NCBI GenBank assembly: GCA_949358305.1 | Contig: OX442320.1 | Location: 1,926,501-1,986,500, forward strand | DNA length: 60,000 nt | Direction of reading: 5' to 3' | Source: Strigamia acuminata | Taxonomy: Eukaryota; Arthropoda; Chilopoda; Geophilomorpha; Linotaeniidae | Shown here: positions 59,576 through 60,000 of the stretch, piece by piece | How positions within the stretch are numbered: the stretch's first letter is position 1 | Layout: each line of letters begins with the position of its first letter | Position numbers and translations under genes: made by a program | The notes under the pieces: generated by a model | Seen by the model: only the letters and a program-made list of their open reading frames with translations | Databases searched by the model: none | Told to the model about the DNA's origin: nothing

Positions 59576-60000
59576 ATGGATAATAGTTGGGATAAATTGG
59601 CGCTCAAGTTGAACCCCTTGATTTTGGAGGGTGTAAAAAAGTTGAATTTCAGTTGTATGACACCGGTTCAGGTACATTTGATCTGGTTTTAATTTTTAAA
59701 AATGTGTATTTATATATATTTTTTTTTCTGTTTTTATTTCAGGCTGCATGTATTCCGCTGTTTATGAGCAATAAAGATGTGGCCGCGGAAGCTGTAACTG
59801 GCAGTGGGAAAACCCTCGCGTTTGTTATCCCGCTATTGGAAATGCTTTTAAAAAGGGAGGATAAATTGAAAAAGAGAGAAGTAAATATTGAAAAGAAAAG
59901 TAAAGAACGGAAACTGAAATGAATGTTGACATTTTAAATTTCAGATAGGTGCATTAATTATAACGCCAACGAGGGAATTGGCTACACAGATAGACGAAGT
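59576..60000 (+). CDS. DDX55: DEAD-box RNA helicase DDX55/Spb4 homologue, N-terminal part
   Basis: DDX55 (yeast Spb4) is a nucleolar DEAD-box ATPase needed for 60S ribosomal subunit assembly. Exons seen: 59576-59671, 59743-59880 and 59945 to the window end, joined in phase 0. The product starts [20 protein letters not shown]. Then come the Q motif region [20 protein letters not shown] (F then the Gln of TPVQ), motif [21 protein letters not shown] and motif Ia [12 protein letters not shown]. The phrase [20 protein letters not shown] is close to human DDX55. An in-frame upstream ATG at 59498 would add 26 residues unlike the family, so 59576 is preferred. The DEAD motif and the rest of the gene lie beyond the window. 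Confidence 0.95.

Noticed and set aside
1-60000. CRISPR arrays, bacterial operons, riboswitches or origins
   Set aside because: The window is eukaryotic. The tandem repeats lack unique equal-length spacers, and no prokaryotic genes are present.

Overview
The window is animal nuclear DNA from an invertebrate. Coding sequence is split into many short exons by GT-AG introns, the DNA is AT-rich and full of transposon remnants, and the four host genes are conserved animal genes. I cannot name the species. The C-terminus of the 14-3-3 epsilon protein (ending DVEDQEVS) resembles arthropod and other protostome versions more than vertebrate ones, which is only a hint.

Layout. (1) 1-3773: a minus-strand Ty1/copia retrotransposon, cut by the window edge, with a short LTR, a half-tRNA primer site, gag, protease, integrase and reverse transcriptase, broken by two in-frame stops. 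(2) 4113-4620: a Ty3/gypsy RNase H fossil. (3) 6751-44339, plus strand: one large RIM-binding protein gene that I assemble as 28 exons and about 1,651 codons. The order is coiled coil, SH3, three FN3 domains, an Arg/acidic linker, two SH3 domains and an Ala-Gly-repeat tail. All exon phases agree. Its introns hold MITEs, foldback elements, minisatellites, a SWIM-finger transposase fossil and a nearly intact but RT-less copia-like LTR element (23522-29000, antisense). (4) 44340-52765: intergenic, AT-rich, with a copia gag-protease fossil, a long-TIR MITE and a possible solo LTR. (5) 52766-54703, minus: the complete 5-exon 14-3-3 epsilon gene. (6) 56015-59017, minus: the complete 13-exon GGNBP2 gene. 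(7) 59576 to the end, plus: the start of a DDX55/Spb4-type DEAD-box helicase gene, head to head with GGNBP2 across about 560 bp.

The host genes are not a functional operon: one is a presynaptic scaffold, one a phosphoserine-binding adaptor, one a poorly understood zinc-containing protein and one a ribosome-biogenesis helicase. The most unusual item is the 5.48 kb LTR element at 23522-29000. It has 477-bp LTRs that look almost identical, a 5-bp target duplication and a good initiator-Met primer site, yet it has no reverse transcriptase or RNase H, and its integrase-like ORF lacks two of the three catalytic acidic residues. It appears to have moved recently using proteins from another element, and it landed inside an older MITE. 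All exon boundaries were read by eye from splice consensus, frame and homology, without transcript data.
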